Positions 19,664-29,849 of a stretch of DNA of 64,000 bases are shown here, piece after piece. Position 1 is the first letter of the stretch, and each line of letters starts with the position of its first letter. Source of the stretch: Pyxidicoccus xibeiensis. Its GTDB lineage: Bacteria; Myxococcota; Myxococcia; Myxococcales; Myxococcaceae. A program made the translations under genes and the position numbers. The stretch covers positions 930,001 through 994,000 of the forward strand of contig NZ_JAJVKV010000003.1 in assembly GCF_024198175.1 (NCBI RefSeq). Reading direction: 5' to 3'. A model generated the notes under the pieces. It had not been told where the DNA came from, ran no database searches, and was given only the letters and a program-made list of their open reading frames with translations.

Positions 19664-21252
19664 TACTCGGCGCGCTTGTTCTCCGCGCGGGTGGCGCAGG
19701 GCTGGTCGTACTCCGGGAAGTACTCCTTCACGTGGTCCAGCGTGGCGGAGGCGCCCTTGTAGTTGCCCTGGTTGTAGTAGCCCTCGACCTCGAGCAGCAG
19801 CTTGGCGCAGGTGCGGTCCAGCTCCTGCTGCGCGGCCTTCATGCGCTCCTGCGCCTCGAAGTAGAGGTCCGGCTTGGGCTCCGGGTGGGCCTCCAGCATC
19901 AGCCACGCCTCGCGGAAGGACTTCCACGCCTCGTAGCGGTTGCGCGCGCCGATGTCCGGCGTCTCGAAGTTCTTGCGCCCGCGCTTGTAGGACTCGTTCG
20001 CCTGGCGCAGCAGCTCCTCCGCGAGCAGGTCCGGCAGCAGCGCGCGCTCCACCCACACGTTCCAGATGCGCCAGGGCTCCTCGCCCGGCGGGTTCTTCAC
20101 GTTGTCGAAGATGATGCGGTTGGGCTCGCCCTTCTTGAGGTTCTGGGCCGGAATCATCAGCTCCAGCGAGCGGTCCTGGCTGGCCAGCGTGTCGGGCGGC
20201 ACCTTGCCCACGTCCACGCCGTTGACGCTCACCACCACCTCGTCCTTGGAGATGCCCTGCGCTTGGTAGTGGAGGATGACCACGGCCTTGGTGGCGGCGG
20301 TGTACTCCCAGCTGAAGATCTTCATGTCCGCGCGCTCCCACGTCACGCCCGGCCCCAGGCCGAACGAGTCGCGGATGGGCTGCTGGCCGAGCGTCGCGGG
20401 CTCCTCGCCCGCCGGCCGCGTGTCGCCCTCGCTGAGGACCAGCCAGTACAGGAGGCCGAAGATGCCGAGCACCACGGCCACACCGCCGCCGATGATGCCG
20501 CTGCGCACGGCCGAGCTGGCGTCCGCCCAGAACAGCTTCGCGCTGGCGACGAGGCCGGGGGACTCGCGGCGGATGCGGGCGCGCTCGGCCGCGGACAGGC
20601 CGCCCGCGGGCGTGGCGCCCGTGGCGGGACGCACGCGCGCCGGAGTCGCCCCCGTCTGCGGACGCCGCGCGGGCGGCGAGGTGGCGGCCCCACCGCGCTC
20701 GAGGGCCTTCGGCTCCGACTTCGGTTCCGCCTTCGGCTCGGAGGCGCGGGACGCCCCGGACACGGGACGCAGCGCCCGGAGGTTGTTGCGGGTGGCGCCC
20801 TGGCGCAGCTCCTCCAGCTCCTCCTCGTCCGCGCCCTCGGGGGCCAGCGCCATGCCCTTGTTGCGCTGACGCTTCAGGGCGTCCACGGACACGATGCGGG
20901 TGCTGTTGGCGCCGTCCTCCGCGCCGGCGGGGAGGGCCTCCTCACCCGTGGACGGCTCGTCCGTCATCATGGCGAAGACGAACGTCACCGGGCCCAGGGT
21001 CAGCTTGTCGCCGTCCTGCAGGGGCTGGGAGCCCGCCGGGGTGCCGTTGACGAGCGTGCCGTTGGCACTGCCCTGGTCCTCGACGGAATAGCCGTCTCCG
21101 TCGAGGAAGATGCGGCAGTGCTTGCGGGAGACACCGGGGTCGAACAGCGCGACGTCGCAGTCCGTCGACCGCCCGATGAGTACGGAGTCCTGGTCGAAGA
21201 CGAACTCCTTACCGGCTTCTCTTCCTTCGGAGATCGTCAGCTGGAAAGGCAT
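19654..21252 (-). CDS. FHA-domain membrane protein
   Basis: 532 residues. An FHA domain fills residues 1-95 (LIGRSTDCDVALFD, VSRKHCRI, GSANGTLVNG), binding phosphothreonine. A disordered Pro/Ala/Arg linker (about 110-240) leads to one transmembrane helix (GIIGGGVAVVLGIFGLLYWLVL, about 262-283). The outer part has a beta-sandwich with VVVSVNGVDVGKVP and a C-terminal helical stretch (RKNFETPDIGARNRYEAWKS) resembling TPR-like repeats. So a cytoplasmic phosphopeptide reader is joined to a periplasmic domain. It starts 9 bases after the WYL gene stop and is likely co-transcribed. Partners are unknown. Confidence 0.82.
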   Translation of the reverse strand: MPFQLTISEGREAGKEFVFDQDSVLIGRSTDCDVALFDPGVSRKHCRIFLDGDGYSVEDQGSANGTLVNGTPAGSQPLQDGDKLTLGPVTFVFAMMTDEPSTGEEALPAGAEDGANSTRIVSVDALKRQRNKGMALAPEGADEEELEELRQGATRNNLRALRPVSGASRASEPKAEPKSEPKALERGGAATSPPARRPQTGATPARVRPATGATPAGGLSAAERARIRRESPGLVASAKLFWADASSAVRSGIIGGGVAVVLGIFGLLYWLVLSEGDTRPAGEEPATLGQQPIRDSFGLGPGVTWERADMKIFSWEYTAATKAVVILHYQAQGISKDEVVVSVNGVDVGKVPPDTLASQDRSLELMIPAQNLKKGEPNRIIFDNVKNPPGEEPWRIWNVWVERALLPDLLAEELLRQANESYKRGRKNFETPDIGARNRYEAWKSFREAWLMLEAHPEPKPDLYFEAQERMKAAQQELDRTCAKLLLEVEGYYNQGNYKGASATLDHVKEYFPEYDQPCATRAENKRAEYGL

Positions 21253-21261
21253 GGGGGGCTA

Positions 21262-22188
21262 CTATCCTACAGAGGCCCGCGCCGCCCGGGCAACGGCCGC
21301 ACGCGCGCTGGCCGGTTCCATCACCTGGGCCTCGCCTCCGAAGGACAGCACCCACTGGGTCAGCCAGCGCTCGCTGTCGCCTGCCACCACCACCTCGACC
21401 CCTCCGTCGGAGAGCGGGCGGGCGTCCCGGCCGAAGCGCTCCTTCACATATGGAGCGGCCACGGGCGAGAAGCGCACCCGCACGGACGCCTCGCCGCGGC
21501 TCCTGGCCGGGTTGGGCACGTCCGCCCTGGCGTCGGGCGGGGGCAGGAAGGCCGTGTCGGTGACGGTGATGTCCTCCATGCGGTCCAGCCGGAACAGGCG
21601 CGCGTCCTGGCGCATGTGGTCGAAGCCCTGCAGGTACCACTGGCCCCGGTGGCTGAGCAGCTCGTACGGGCGCACGCGGCGCGGCTCGGGGGCGCGGCCG
21701 GGGCTGGCGTAGGCGAACGTCACCTCCAGCCGCTCGATGATGGCGCGCGTGAGGGGCCCCAGCGCCTGCGGAGCCTCCGCGGAGGCGTCGATCTTCCGGT
21801 ACATCTCCCGGTAGCGCTCGCGGGTGGCGGGCGGGAGGATGCGCTCCAGCTTCTGCAGGGCGCTCTGCAGCGCGTCCCCCGCGGCCGGGCGCAACAGCTC
21901 CGCCGAGGCGGCCAGGGCCGCGGCCTCGCCCGCCGTCAGCCGGGGCGGCGCGAACAGGCGCTGGTCCAGGTCCACGTAGACGCGGTCGTTGTCCACGTAG
22001 ATGTCGATGTAGTCATCCGGGTTGAAGGGGGGCCGGCCCACGCACGTGAGCAGGTCCAGCTCCTCCAGCAGGTCCTCCCGGCTGATGTTGAGCGCCTTCG
22101 CGAGCGCCTCCACCGTGACGCCGGGGTGCTTGGACACGTAGGGGACGAGGAACAGCAGGCGGCGGAGCCGCTCATGGACGTTGCTCAT
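21262..22188 (-). CDS. WYL-domain transcriptional regulator (second of a pair)
   Basis: 308 residues. N-terminal winged helix (HPGVTVEALAKALNISREDL, about 22-41), then a WYL-type domain with PYELLSHRGQWYLQGFDH around residue 195 and a C-terminal capping domain. WYL domains bind small ligands or nucleic acid; PafC-type proteins act as heterodimers in DNA-damage control in actinobacteria. The ATG at 22188 overlaps the stop of the upstream WYL gene (ATGA), a hint that both proteins work together. The long frame continuing to 22737 on this strand is false: it runs through the other WYL gene. Confidence 0.86.
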   Translation of the reverse strand: MSNVHERLRRLLFLVPYVSKHPGVTVEALAKALNISREDLLEELDLLTCVGRPPFNPDDYIDIYVDNDRVYVDLDQRLFAPPRLTAGEAAALAASAELLRPAAGDALQSALQKLERILPPATRERYREMYRKIDASAEAPQALGPLTRAIIERLEVTFAYASPGRAPEPRRVRPYELLSHRGQWYLQGFDHMRQDARLFRLDRMEDITVTDTAFLPPPDARADVPNPARSRGEASVRVRFSPVAAPYVKERFGRDARPLSDGGVEVVVAGDSERWLTQWVLSFGGEAQVMEPASARAAVARAARASVG

Positions 22189-23210
22189 GCGCTCACCTCG
22201 TCCTGCGTGTCGTCCGTGTGGCGCTCCACGATGCGCGACGCCATCTCCCGCAGCCGCTGCTGGGCGCGCTCCGGCCCCTCCACGCGGCAGTCCGGCCCCA
22301 GCGCCAGGCAGAAGCGCACCAGGCCATCCACGAACGTCACCGGCAGCCGGGCACGCACCACGCCCTCCTCCGCCGGCTCCAGCGTGGCGCCCGGGAAGAG
22401 CCCTCCGGCGCGGGAGGCCAGCGTGCCGGACAGCCGCAGCACCACCTCCATGCGCTCGTGGAAGCGGTGCTGCCACGGGAAGTACGCCACGTGGGCGTCC
22501 AGCGAGAAGTCCTGCGGCACCTGGAAGTCCGGCGTGCGCGGGCGCGCGGTGTTCACCTTCAGCTCGCGCACGCGGTGCACGTGGAAAGTGCGCAGGCCGC
22601 CGCGCAGGTGGCAGTGGCCCACCAGCGTCCAGACGCCGCGGCGCAGCGCGAGGCCGTACGGGTCCACCTTGCGCTGCGTGGTGGAGGGGTGCTTGGGGCT
22701 GGCATAGGTGATGTCCACCCACTTGCGCGAGGCGCACGCCTCCCAGAGCTGCTCCAGGCGGGCGGAGACCTCCTTCTCCTCGCCCTCCTGCACGCCGCCC
22801 AGCTCCATGCGCACGCGCGGCGTGGGCAGTGACTCGCCGGCGAAGAAGCCAATCTTCCGGAGCGCATGCGCCAGGTCGTCCCGGCCGGGGAAGGCGCCGG
22901 AGGCCAGGGCCGCGGAGCCGGCGGCGTACAGCACGGCCAGCTCCTCCTTGGTGAGGTCCGCCTCGGGCAGGTAGTAGGCGTCGCGGTCGACGATGTAGCC
23001 GTCCCTGCGCTCGTCGTCGCCCTGCACGTAGGTGAGTGGGAAGCCCAGCTCCACCAGCTCCGCCTTGTCGCGCTCGAACTTGCGCTCGGCGGCGTCGTCC
23101 GAGCCTCCATAGTCAGCGGGGAAGTGCTCGCGCAGCTCGGCCCAGGAGATGGGCTCGCGCGCGTCGAGCAGGAGGGCCACGAGGTCGAGGATGCGTTCGG
23201 TGCGTTCCAT
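22185..23210 (-). CDS. WYL-domain transcriptional regulator (first of a pair)
   Basis: 341 residues beginning MERTERILDLVALLLDAREP, a winged-helix start typical of PafB/YafY-like regulators, with recognition region about 20-65. The WYL domain shows RKVDPYGLALRRGVWTLVGH around residue 195. It is the first gene of a three-gene run (WYL, WYL, FHA). Start is uncertain: an ATG at 23228 (MVADLPMERT) is equally open and neither has a clear ribosome site. PafBC homology is by architecture; no proteasome gene is in sight. Confidence 0.83.
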   Translation of the reverse strand: MERTERILDLVALLLDAREPISWAELREHFPADYGGSDDAAERKFERDKAELVELGFPLTYVQGDDERRDGYIVDRDAYYLPEADLTKEELAVLYAAGSAALASGAFPGRDDLAHALRKIGFFAGESLPTPRVRMELGGVQEGEEKEVSARLEQLWEACASRKWVDITYASPKHPSTTQRKVDPYGLALRRGVWTLVGHCHLRGGLRTFHVHRVRELKVNTARPRTPDFQVPQDFSLDAHVAYFPWQHRFHERMEVVLRLSGTLASRAGGLFPGATLEPAEEGVVRARLPVTFVDGLVRFCLALGPDCRVEGPERAQQRLREMASRIVERHTDDTQDEVSA

Positions 23211-23526
23211 CGGAAGGTCGGCGACCATGCCGGGCGGGCCCCGGGGGGTCAAGGCAGTGGCGTGTGACGATAGGAAACAGGCGGCGCGCCCGCTCGCGTC
23301 CGGGCGGATATCCCGCATCCACTGAACAGACAAGCAGGTATTCGTCTGTACGTCGGCGGGCCCTCAGCCCGGAAGCGGACAACCCCCGACGGGGGGCTCG
23401 CACTCCGGGCGCGACTGGGATATTCCTGAGGCGTCTAAAGAGATGTGAGAAGCGCCGGTTCCGGGCCCCGCCCGGCTGGACGCCGCGCGGCCGACGCGGC
23501 GAGGGCGCTTCCGAAGGGACCTCACC
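23211..23526. other. Divergent intergenic region, 316 bases
   Basis: No gene found. It separates the WYL operon and the secreted-protein gene at 23527, so promoters for both should lie here. Visible structure: an inverted repeat ACAGAC / GTCTGT at 23326-23331 and 23344-23349, possibly an operator; and GGGCCCTCAGCCCGG (23358-23372), a stem-loop resembling the repeat unit at 19546. A lower-GC stretch (about 23405-23455, with gggatattcctgag) could hold a promoter, but I cannot define -35/-10 boxes. Confidence 0.5.
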
Positions 23527-23988
23527 ATGCGCCGCACCTTCCTCGTCCGAAACGTGGTTGCCGGGCTGGCGCTGCTGGTGGGGTTGTGCAGTGTGGTGTC
23601 TCCCGCGGCCGTCAGGGCCGAGCCGCTCTACTTCGCCGTCGAGGTCCGCCGCGAGGGCCGGCTCGTCGCGCAGCCGAAGCTGCTGGGAGAGACGGGCCGC
23701 ACCCTGCGCGCCGAGCGCCGCCGCCCGGGCGCCCCCATCGCCGACTACAGCCTGGTCCTCACCCCGAGGGCCGAGGGCAAGTCCTTCCTCCTCCAGCTGG
23801 ACCTGCTGCTGCCGGAGGCCGAGGGCCACTCGGAGCTGGCGCTCCTGCACGGCGAGCAGCGCAAGCTCCAGCTCGGCCGGGTGCCGGGCGAGCTTGAGGT
23901 GTCCCTGCTCCTGATGAAGGTGGACTCGCCGGAGTTCCGCGCGCTGATGCAGTTGGGTGAGCGCGACAGCAAGGGCTCCTCCATCTAG
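23527..23988 (+). CDS. Small secreted protein, function unknown
   Basis: 153 residues with an AGGGA ribosome site and signal peptide (VVAGLALLVGLCSVVSPAAV, cut probably after VRA). The mature part is short and beta-rich: LYFAVEVRREGRLVAQPKLL, then a stretch DYSLVLTPRAEGKSFLLQLD. This layout resembles small periplasmic proteins of unknown function in myxobacteria. No cysteines in the mature part, no catalytic motif. It converges with proB. Confidence 0.7.
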   Translation: MRRTFLVRNVVAGLALLVGLCSVVSPAAVRAEPLYFAVEVRREGRLVAQPKLLGETGRTLRAERRRPGAPIADYSLVLTPRAEGKSFLLQLDLLLPEAEGHSELALLHGEQRKLQLGRVPGELEVSLLLMKVDSPEFRALMQLGERDSKGSSI

Positions 23989-24017
23989 GGAGGCCCGCTG
24001 TCCTGCCCCGCGGTCCC

Positions 24018-25157
24018 CTACAGCACCGCCAGGTCGTCGCGGTGCACCGCCTCGTCCAGGTAGCGGTAGCCCAGCACCGCCTCGATGTCCCCCGTGCGCC
24101 GGCCGGCGATGCGCCGCATCTCCCCGGCGTCATAGGCGGCGAGCCCCCGGGCGAACACGGCGCCGGACTCGTCCGCCAGGTCCACCGGGTCTCCGCGTCC
24201 GAAGTCGCCCTCCACCCCGCGCACGCCGCTGGGCAGCAGGCTGCGCTTGCGGCCGACGATGGCCTCGCGCGCGCCCGCGTCCACGGTGATCCTCCCCCGG
24301 GCCCGCAGGGCATGGGCAATCCAGGTGGCCCGGGCGCTGCGGCGGTTGCCGGCGGGCTCGAAGAGGGTGCCCACCGGCTCGCCCTCCAGCACGGCCCTCA
24401 GGCGGCCGGGCACGGCGCCGGAGGTGATGACGCAGCGGATGCCCGACTCGGTGGCCCGTGCGGCGGCGCGCACCTTGGTGGCCATGCCTCCGGTGCCCAC
24501 GCCGCTGGTGGTGCCCCCCGCCAGGGCCAGCACTTCGGGAGTGATTTGCTCCACTGTCAGCATCAGCTCGGCGTCCGCGTTCCGGCGCGGGTCGCCGGTG
24601 TAGAGGCCCTCCACGTCCGAGAGGAGGACGAGCGCGTCCGCCTCCACCACGCCCGCCACCAGCCCGGCCAGGGTGTCGTTGTCGCCGAACTTCAGCTCGT
24701 CCACGGAGACGGTGTCGTTCTCGTTGATGACGGGCACCACGCCCGAGGCCAGCAGCCGCTCCAGGGCGTGCTTCACGTTGAGGTAGCGTCGCCGGTCCTG
24801 CACGTCCTCGTGGGTGAGGAGCACCTGGGCCACCACCTTCCCCGCCCCGCTGAAGGCCTCCTCGTACGCCTGCATCAGCCGGCTCTGCCCCACCGCCGCG
24901 CACGCCTGCTTGCTCGGGATGTCCCGGGGGCGCCCCGGGAGGCCCAGGCGCTCCACGCCCAGGGCAATGGCGCCGCTGGACACCACCACCAGCTCGCGCC
25001 CCTGGGCGGCCCACAACAAATCCCGGCCCAGCGCATCGAAATGGTCGCGGTTGAAGCGTCCGGTGGCGTTCGTCAGGGCGTTGGTGCCGATCTTCACCAC
25101 CACGCGCCGGGCGGCGCGAAGGGCGGTGCGGCCAGCGGAAATCGGAGTCACAGTCAC
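24018..25157 (-). CDS. proB: Glutamate 5-kinase with PUA domain
   Basis: 379 residues. The kinase fold starts RVVVKIGTNAL (about residue 18) and has VVSSGAIALG and the INENDTV substrate loop, then GTGGMATKVRAA. The C-terminal 100 residues (from about 275) form a PUA domain (GRITVDAGAREAIV). It phosphorylates L-glutamate to glutamyl-5-phosphate, the first step of proline synthesis, with feedback by proline. Starts at GTG 25157; this is the first plausible start but its ribosome site is weak. proA is not in the window. Confidence 0.95.
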   Translation of the reverse strand: MTVTPISAGRTALRAARRVVVKIGTNALTNATGRFNRDHFDALGRDLLWAAQGRELVVVSSGAIALGVERLGLPGRPRDIPSKQACAAVGQSRLMQAYEEAFSGAGKVVAQVLLTHEDVQDRRRYLNVKHALERLLASGVVPVINENDTVSVDELKFGDNDTLAGLVAGVVEADALVLLSDVEGLYTGDPRRNADAELMLTVEQITPEVLALAGGTTSGVGTGGMATKVRAAARATESGIRCVITSGAVPGRLRAVLEGEPVGTLFEPAGNRRSARATWIAHALRARGRITVDAGAREAIVGRKRSLLPSGVRGVEGDFGRGDPVDLADESGAVFARGLAAYDAGEMRRIAGRRTGDIEAVLGYRYLDEAVHRDDLAVL

Positions 25158-25277
25158 CAGCGTAGGTCAGAAACGGAAAGAGAGCGCGTCCACCGTGTGT
25201 TCAATCCAGTCGCGGTTTTCGGAACGGGCCGCGGCATGAAACCCACCCCCCGGGTGGCCATATAGAGTTCCGGATGC

Positions 25278-25300
25278 GCGGGGGGCCTTCAGTCCCCCGC
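25278..25300 (+). promoter_or_regulatory. Hairpin in hflX leader, just before the ribosome site
   Basis: GCGGGGG / CCCCCGC arms with a 9-base loop end one base before AGGAGA. It could affect translation initiation or be chance in a GC-rich leader. Purely a sequence observation. Confidence 0.3.
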
Positions 25301-25313
25301 CAGGAGAGACGGT

Positions 25314-26966
<1,653 letters not shown>

Positions 26967-26983
26967 GACCCGGGGGCACTCCG

Positions 26984-27013
26984 CGCCTCCTCCGCCCGGT
27001 TGCGGGGGAGGCG
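26984..27013 (+). terminator. Hairpin after hflX
   Basis: CGCCTCCTCCGC and GCGGGGGAGGCG pair over 12 bases with one wobble and a 6-base loop, 18 bases after the stop. Likely the hflX terminator; the next gene starts 30 bases on. Confidence 0.65.
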
Positions 27014-27042
27014 TGGCTCCTCCTAGAGTCGGGGGCGTGGCG

Positions 27043-27480
27043 ATGACTTCCTTCCAGACGCTCCTGATGAACGGGCTGCTCGCGCAGGCCGCACCGGAAT
27101 ACACCAAGCCGGTCTCCTCCCTGTCGCCGAAGTACTTCGAGCTGCTGGAGCAGAACAGCCACATCATCTACCCCGCGCTGGCCGTGCTCACGCTGGTCAT
27201 CATCGCCGCGGGCATCCTCCAGGCGTGGAGGACGCAGGACCTGGACGGCCTGCAGAAGAACGAGTTCAAGCGCGCCATCGTCAACGAGCTGCGCCGCAAC
27301 ATCAGCGGCATGCCGGGCGACATGCTGGCGAAGTCGGTGGGCCTGGATCGGCTCAAGACGAACCGCCTGCTGGAGCAGATGCAGCAGGAGGGCCTGGTGG
27401 TGAGCCACACCAACTCCCAGCGGCTCACCGTGTGGCGCGTCCGCGGCGCTACGCCCGATGCGAGCGTGCGCAGGTACTAG
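27043..27480 (+). CDS. Membrane-anchored winged-helix-like protein, function unknown
   Basis: 145 residues. One hydrophobic segment, PALAVLTLVIIAAGILQAW (about 46-64), then a C-terminal cytosolic part (FKRAIVNELRRNISGMPGDM ... LKTNRLLEQMQQEGLVVSHT) that looks like a small winged-helix DNA- or protein-binding domain. The first 45 residues would be outside or peripheral. The start at ATG 27043 is favoured; a GTG 6 bases earlier is possible. No family recognised. It might be a membrane-bound regulator, but that is inference. Confidence 0.7.
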   Translation: MTSFQTLLMNGLLAQAAPEYTKPVSSLSPKYFELLEQNSHIIYPALAVLTLVIIAAGILQAWRTQDLDGLQKNEFKRAIVNELRRNISGMPGDMLAKSVGLDRLKTNRLLEQMQQEGLVVSHTNSQRLTVWRVRGATPDASVRRY

Positions 27481-27526
27481 CAGTCACCGTGCCGCCTCCA
27501 GGGACGTGCTGGGACTCGGGGGCTTG

Positions 27527-27961
27527 ATGAGCACGAGCGACTACCTCTCAGTCCTGTCCCGCTGCGGCACCATGGCGGAGGTGTCGCGCCGTGAGCGCTG
27601 GCGCCTGATGCAGGAGTGGCGAAGCGTCTATGCGTCGTCGCTCCATGCCGCGACGGGCAAGTGGAAGCACGGGCAGTTCGAGTGGCACGTGTTCAGCTTC
27701 AAATACGCACACGCGCTGAGCGGCACCAAGGCGCAGCATGCCTATTCGCTCGAGCAACCGGGCGAGGTGCTGGTGATTCCGGAGAGTGAGGCCCTGCCCG
27801 CACTCAGGCTCGAAGCCCACCTGCTACCGGACTTCATCTCGCTCAGGAACGAAATCCATGTCTTTCCACCGGACCTCTCATGGACGATGTCCTTCACCCA
27901 CGAGATGTCCATCGGACTCGGGCCGTACTTCAGCCGTCGGGAGTGGATGGATGCGCGATAG
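27527..27961 (+). CDS. DUF4275 family protein
   Basis: 144 residues with the landmarks of DUF4275: FEWHVFSFKYAHALSGTKAQ, then an acidic middle, and the end LSWTMSFTHEMSIGLGPYF-SRREW, where Trp-Thr, Thr-His-Glu and Gly-Pro-Tyr-Phe are conserved. No signal peptide. The family is of unknown function; I see no catalytic constellation. It lies at the left edge of a lower-GC patch with an uncommon neighbour, suggesting acquired DNA. Start is MSTSDY at 27527. Confidence 0.75.
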   Translation: MSTSDYLSVLSRCGTMAEVSRRERWRLMQEWRSVYASSLHAATGKWKHGQFEWHVFSFKYAHALSGTKAQHAYSLEQPGEVLVIPESEALPALRLEAHLLPDFISLRNEIHVFPPDLSWTMSFTHEMSIGLGPYFSRREWMDAR

Positions 27962-28016
27962 AGCGGGCGTTGGGAGCCTATACGTGAATGACCTCGAATT
28001 TCTGAGGGGTGAGTAT

Positions 28017-28421
28017 ATGGCGTTGAAATCAATGGACTCCTGGTTGCTCCCATTCTTGAGTGCTGTTCGGAAGCGACCTGGAATGTATATGGGTGACGAG
28101 CGCGTCCGTACGCTGGCCACGTACTTGCGAGGGTATGTAGAGGCCCGGCAAGACCTGGGATTACCTGGATTCTCCGAAGAAGAGACCGGGCTCATGGAAG
28201 AGTTCGAACGGTGGCTGGCCGTGAAGCTGAAGAGCAAGCGAACTCTGGGGTTCGCGGGACACATCGACCTGATGGACGGGTCGGAGAAGAACGTTCGTGT
28301 CTTCTTCGCTGAGTTCGAGCGTTTTCTCTCCGAGCGCGGGCTTGCCTTGACGGATGAACTGGCAGCGCGGTGGCCACCGGTGGTTCCGGCCTCCAAGAAC
28401 TGGTCACCCCCGGAGTTCTAG
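28017..28421 (+). CDS. Hypothetical protein with KRPGMYMG motif
   Basis: 134 residues, cytosolic. Near the start SAVRKRPGMYMGDERVRTLA is a recognisable turn (RPGMYxG occurs in several unrelated small proteins and in GHKL ATPases), followed by helices (ATYLRGYVEARQDLGLPGFS) and FAGHIDLM. I do not recognise a family; it is too short to be a GHKL ATPase. GAGGGG lies 8 bases before the ATG at 28017; a GTG at 27984, with GGGAG upstream, is an alternative start. Codon use here is less GC-rich than in the flanking genes. Confidence 0.6.
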   Translation: MALKSMDSWLLPFLSAVRKRPGMYMGDERVRTLATYLRGYVEARQDLGLPGFSEEETGLMEEFERWLAVKLKSKRTLGFAGHIDLMDGSEKNVRVFFAEFERFLSERGLALTDELAARWPPVVPASKNWSPPEF

Positions 28422-28794
28422 GCATCAAGAGGCAGCCCGGTACCGTTCCTGGCAGGTGGTGACAATACCTCGCACGGAGTCGTCGGCGAAAGGGGCTGGA
28501 TGTCCCGGCCCCTTCGCCGGGCGGTGGCTATGCCATTCATCCGGCGACGGAACTTGAGGACGTCGCCGACCTCGTGCCCGAGAAGCTGGCGGACTCAACT
28601 GCAGACATCGAGTCCGCGCTGATTGACGTCCTGGGCAAACTGGCTCCGCCATCCCTGCCAGCCGGAAGGTGGTTGGTCGTCGAGCCTCAGGACTGAGTGC
28701 TTCGCGGCGCGCTGGCGCAGGACCGGGCGATGTGCTGAATGGCCACGCCCGGCGCCTGCTTGAGTCCTGTCTCCGCGCGCGAAACGCCTCCCGC
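28422..28794. other. Intergenic gap, 373 bases, at edge of lower-GC patch
   Basis: No intact gene. It contains the open but start-less stretch described at 28463-28696 and otherwise shows no hairpin or repeat of note. Confidence 0.45.
28463..28696 (+). pseudogene. Possible 3' remnant of a coding gene
   Basis: An open run of 77 codons before a TGA at 28694 has protein-like composition (ATELEDVADLVPEKLADSTA then APPSLPAGRWLVVEPQD) but no ATG, GTG or TTG start in its first part and a stop just upstream at 28460. It may be the 3' end of a deleted gene. It could also be chance; the only support is composition and a sharp end. Confidence 0.3.
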
Positions 28795-29802
28795 TCAGCC
28801 CCCCGCCAGCTCCGACTTCGGCTGGCGCGTCATCAGGTCCACCACCGCGGCCTTCGCGCTCTTGCCCTCGTAGGCAATCAGGTACACCTGATGGCAGATG
28901 GGCAGCTCCACGCCCGTCCGGGTCTCCAAATCCCGCGCGCTCTTCGCCGTCTTCACGCCCTCGGCGACCTCCTTCATCTCCGCCAGGATGTCCGGCAGCT
29001 TGCGGCCCTTGCCCAGCTCCATGCCCACGTGCCGGTTGCGGCTCAGCTCGCCCGTGCACGTCAGCACCAGGTCCCCCATGCCGGACAGCCCGGAGAGCGT
29101 CAGCGGGTTGGCGCCCTTGCGCACCGCCAGGCGCGTAATCTCCGCCAGCCCCCGGGTGATGATGGCCGCGCGCGCGTTGTGGCCCATGCCCAGCCCGTCC
29201 GCCATGCCCGCCGCAATCGCAATCACGTTCTTCAGCGCGCCGCCGTACTGCACGCCCACCACGTCCGTGGACGTGTAGCTGCGGAACGTCTCCGTCTGCA
29301 GCGCCTTCTGGCAGCGCACCGCCACCTTGTCCCAGTGCGACGCAATCGTCACCACCGTGGGCATCCGCCGCGCCAGCTCCTTCGCGAAGCTCGGCCCCGA
29401 CAGCACCGCGATGTACGGGTGGAACTCCTCCGGCAGGCAGTCCTCCAAGAGCTCCGTCATCGTCAGCAGCGTCTCGTTCTCAATCCCCTTCGCCACCGTG
29501 ATGAGCGGCACATGCCGCGGCAGGTACGGCGTCGCCTTCGCCACCACCTCGCGCGTGGCATGGCTGGGCGTGGCCAGCACCACCAACTCCGAGCCGGCCA
29601 GCGCATCCTCCAGGCTGTTCGTGGCGCGCACGCGCTCGGAGATGGGGATGCCCTTCAGGTAGGTGATGTTCTCGTGCCGGGTGTTGATGCCTTCGACAAC
29701 GGAGGGCTCACGGCCCCACAGCCGCACCTCCTCGCAGTTCACCGCGAGGACGTTCGCCAGGGCCGTACCGAAGGAGCCGGAGCCGATGACAGTGCCGCGC
29801 AT
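28795..29802 (-). CDS. gpsA: Glycerol-3-phosphate dehydrogenase [NAD(P)+]
   Basis: 335 residues, the usual length. N-terminal Rossmann motif GSGSFGTALANVLA, with WGREPSVVEGINTRHENITY; the catalytic-domain lysines appear in GGALKNVIAIAAG, and GMGHNARAAIITRGL and GLSGMGDLVLTCTG are family signatures. It reduces dihydroxyacetone phosphate to sn-glycerol 3-phosphate for phospholipid synthesis. The ATG at 29802 starts exactly at MRGTVIGSGSFGT; the longer frame beyond it runs through the next gene and is false. Confidence 0.96.
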   Translation of the reverse strand: MRGTVIGSGSFGTALANVLAVNCEEVRLWGREPSVVEGINTRHENITYLKGIPISERVRATNSLEDALAGSELVVLATPSHATREVVAKATPYLPRHVPLITVAKGIENETLLTMTELLEDCLPEEFHPYIAVLSGPSFAKELARRMPTVVTIASHWDKVAVRCQKALQTETFRSYTSTDVVGVQYGGALKNVIAIAAGMADGLGMGHNARAAIITRGLAEITRLAVRKGANPLTLSGLSGMGDLVLTCTGELSRNRHVGMELGKGRKLPDILAEMKEVAEGVKTAKSARDLETRTGVELPICHQVYLIAYEGKSAKAAVVDLMTRQPKSELAGG

Positions 29803-29849
29803 GCAGGACCTCGCTGGGGGGTGGGAGGAGAGGCCGCTCTCGAGCCTCT

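Noticed and set aside
28017..28421. GHKL-type ATPase based on RPGMYMG
   Set aside because: Only 134 residues and no ATP-lid or Asp-x-Gly motif.
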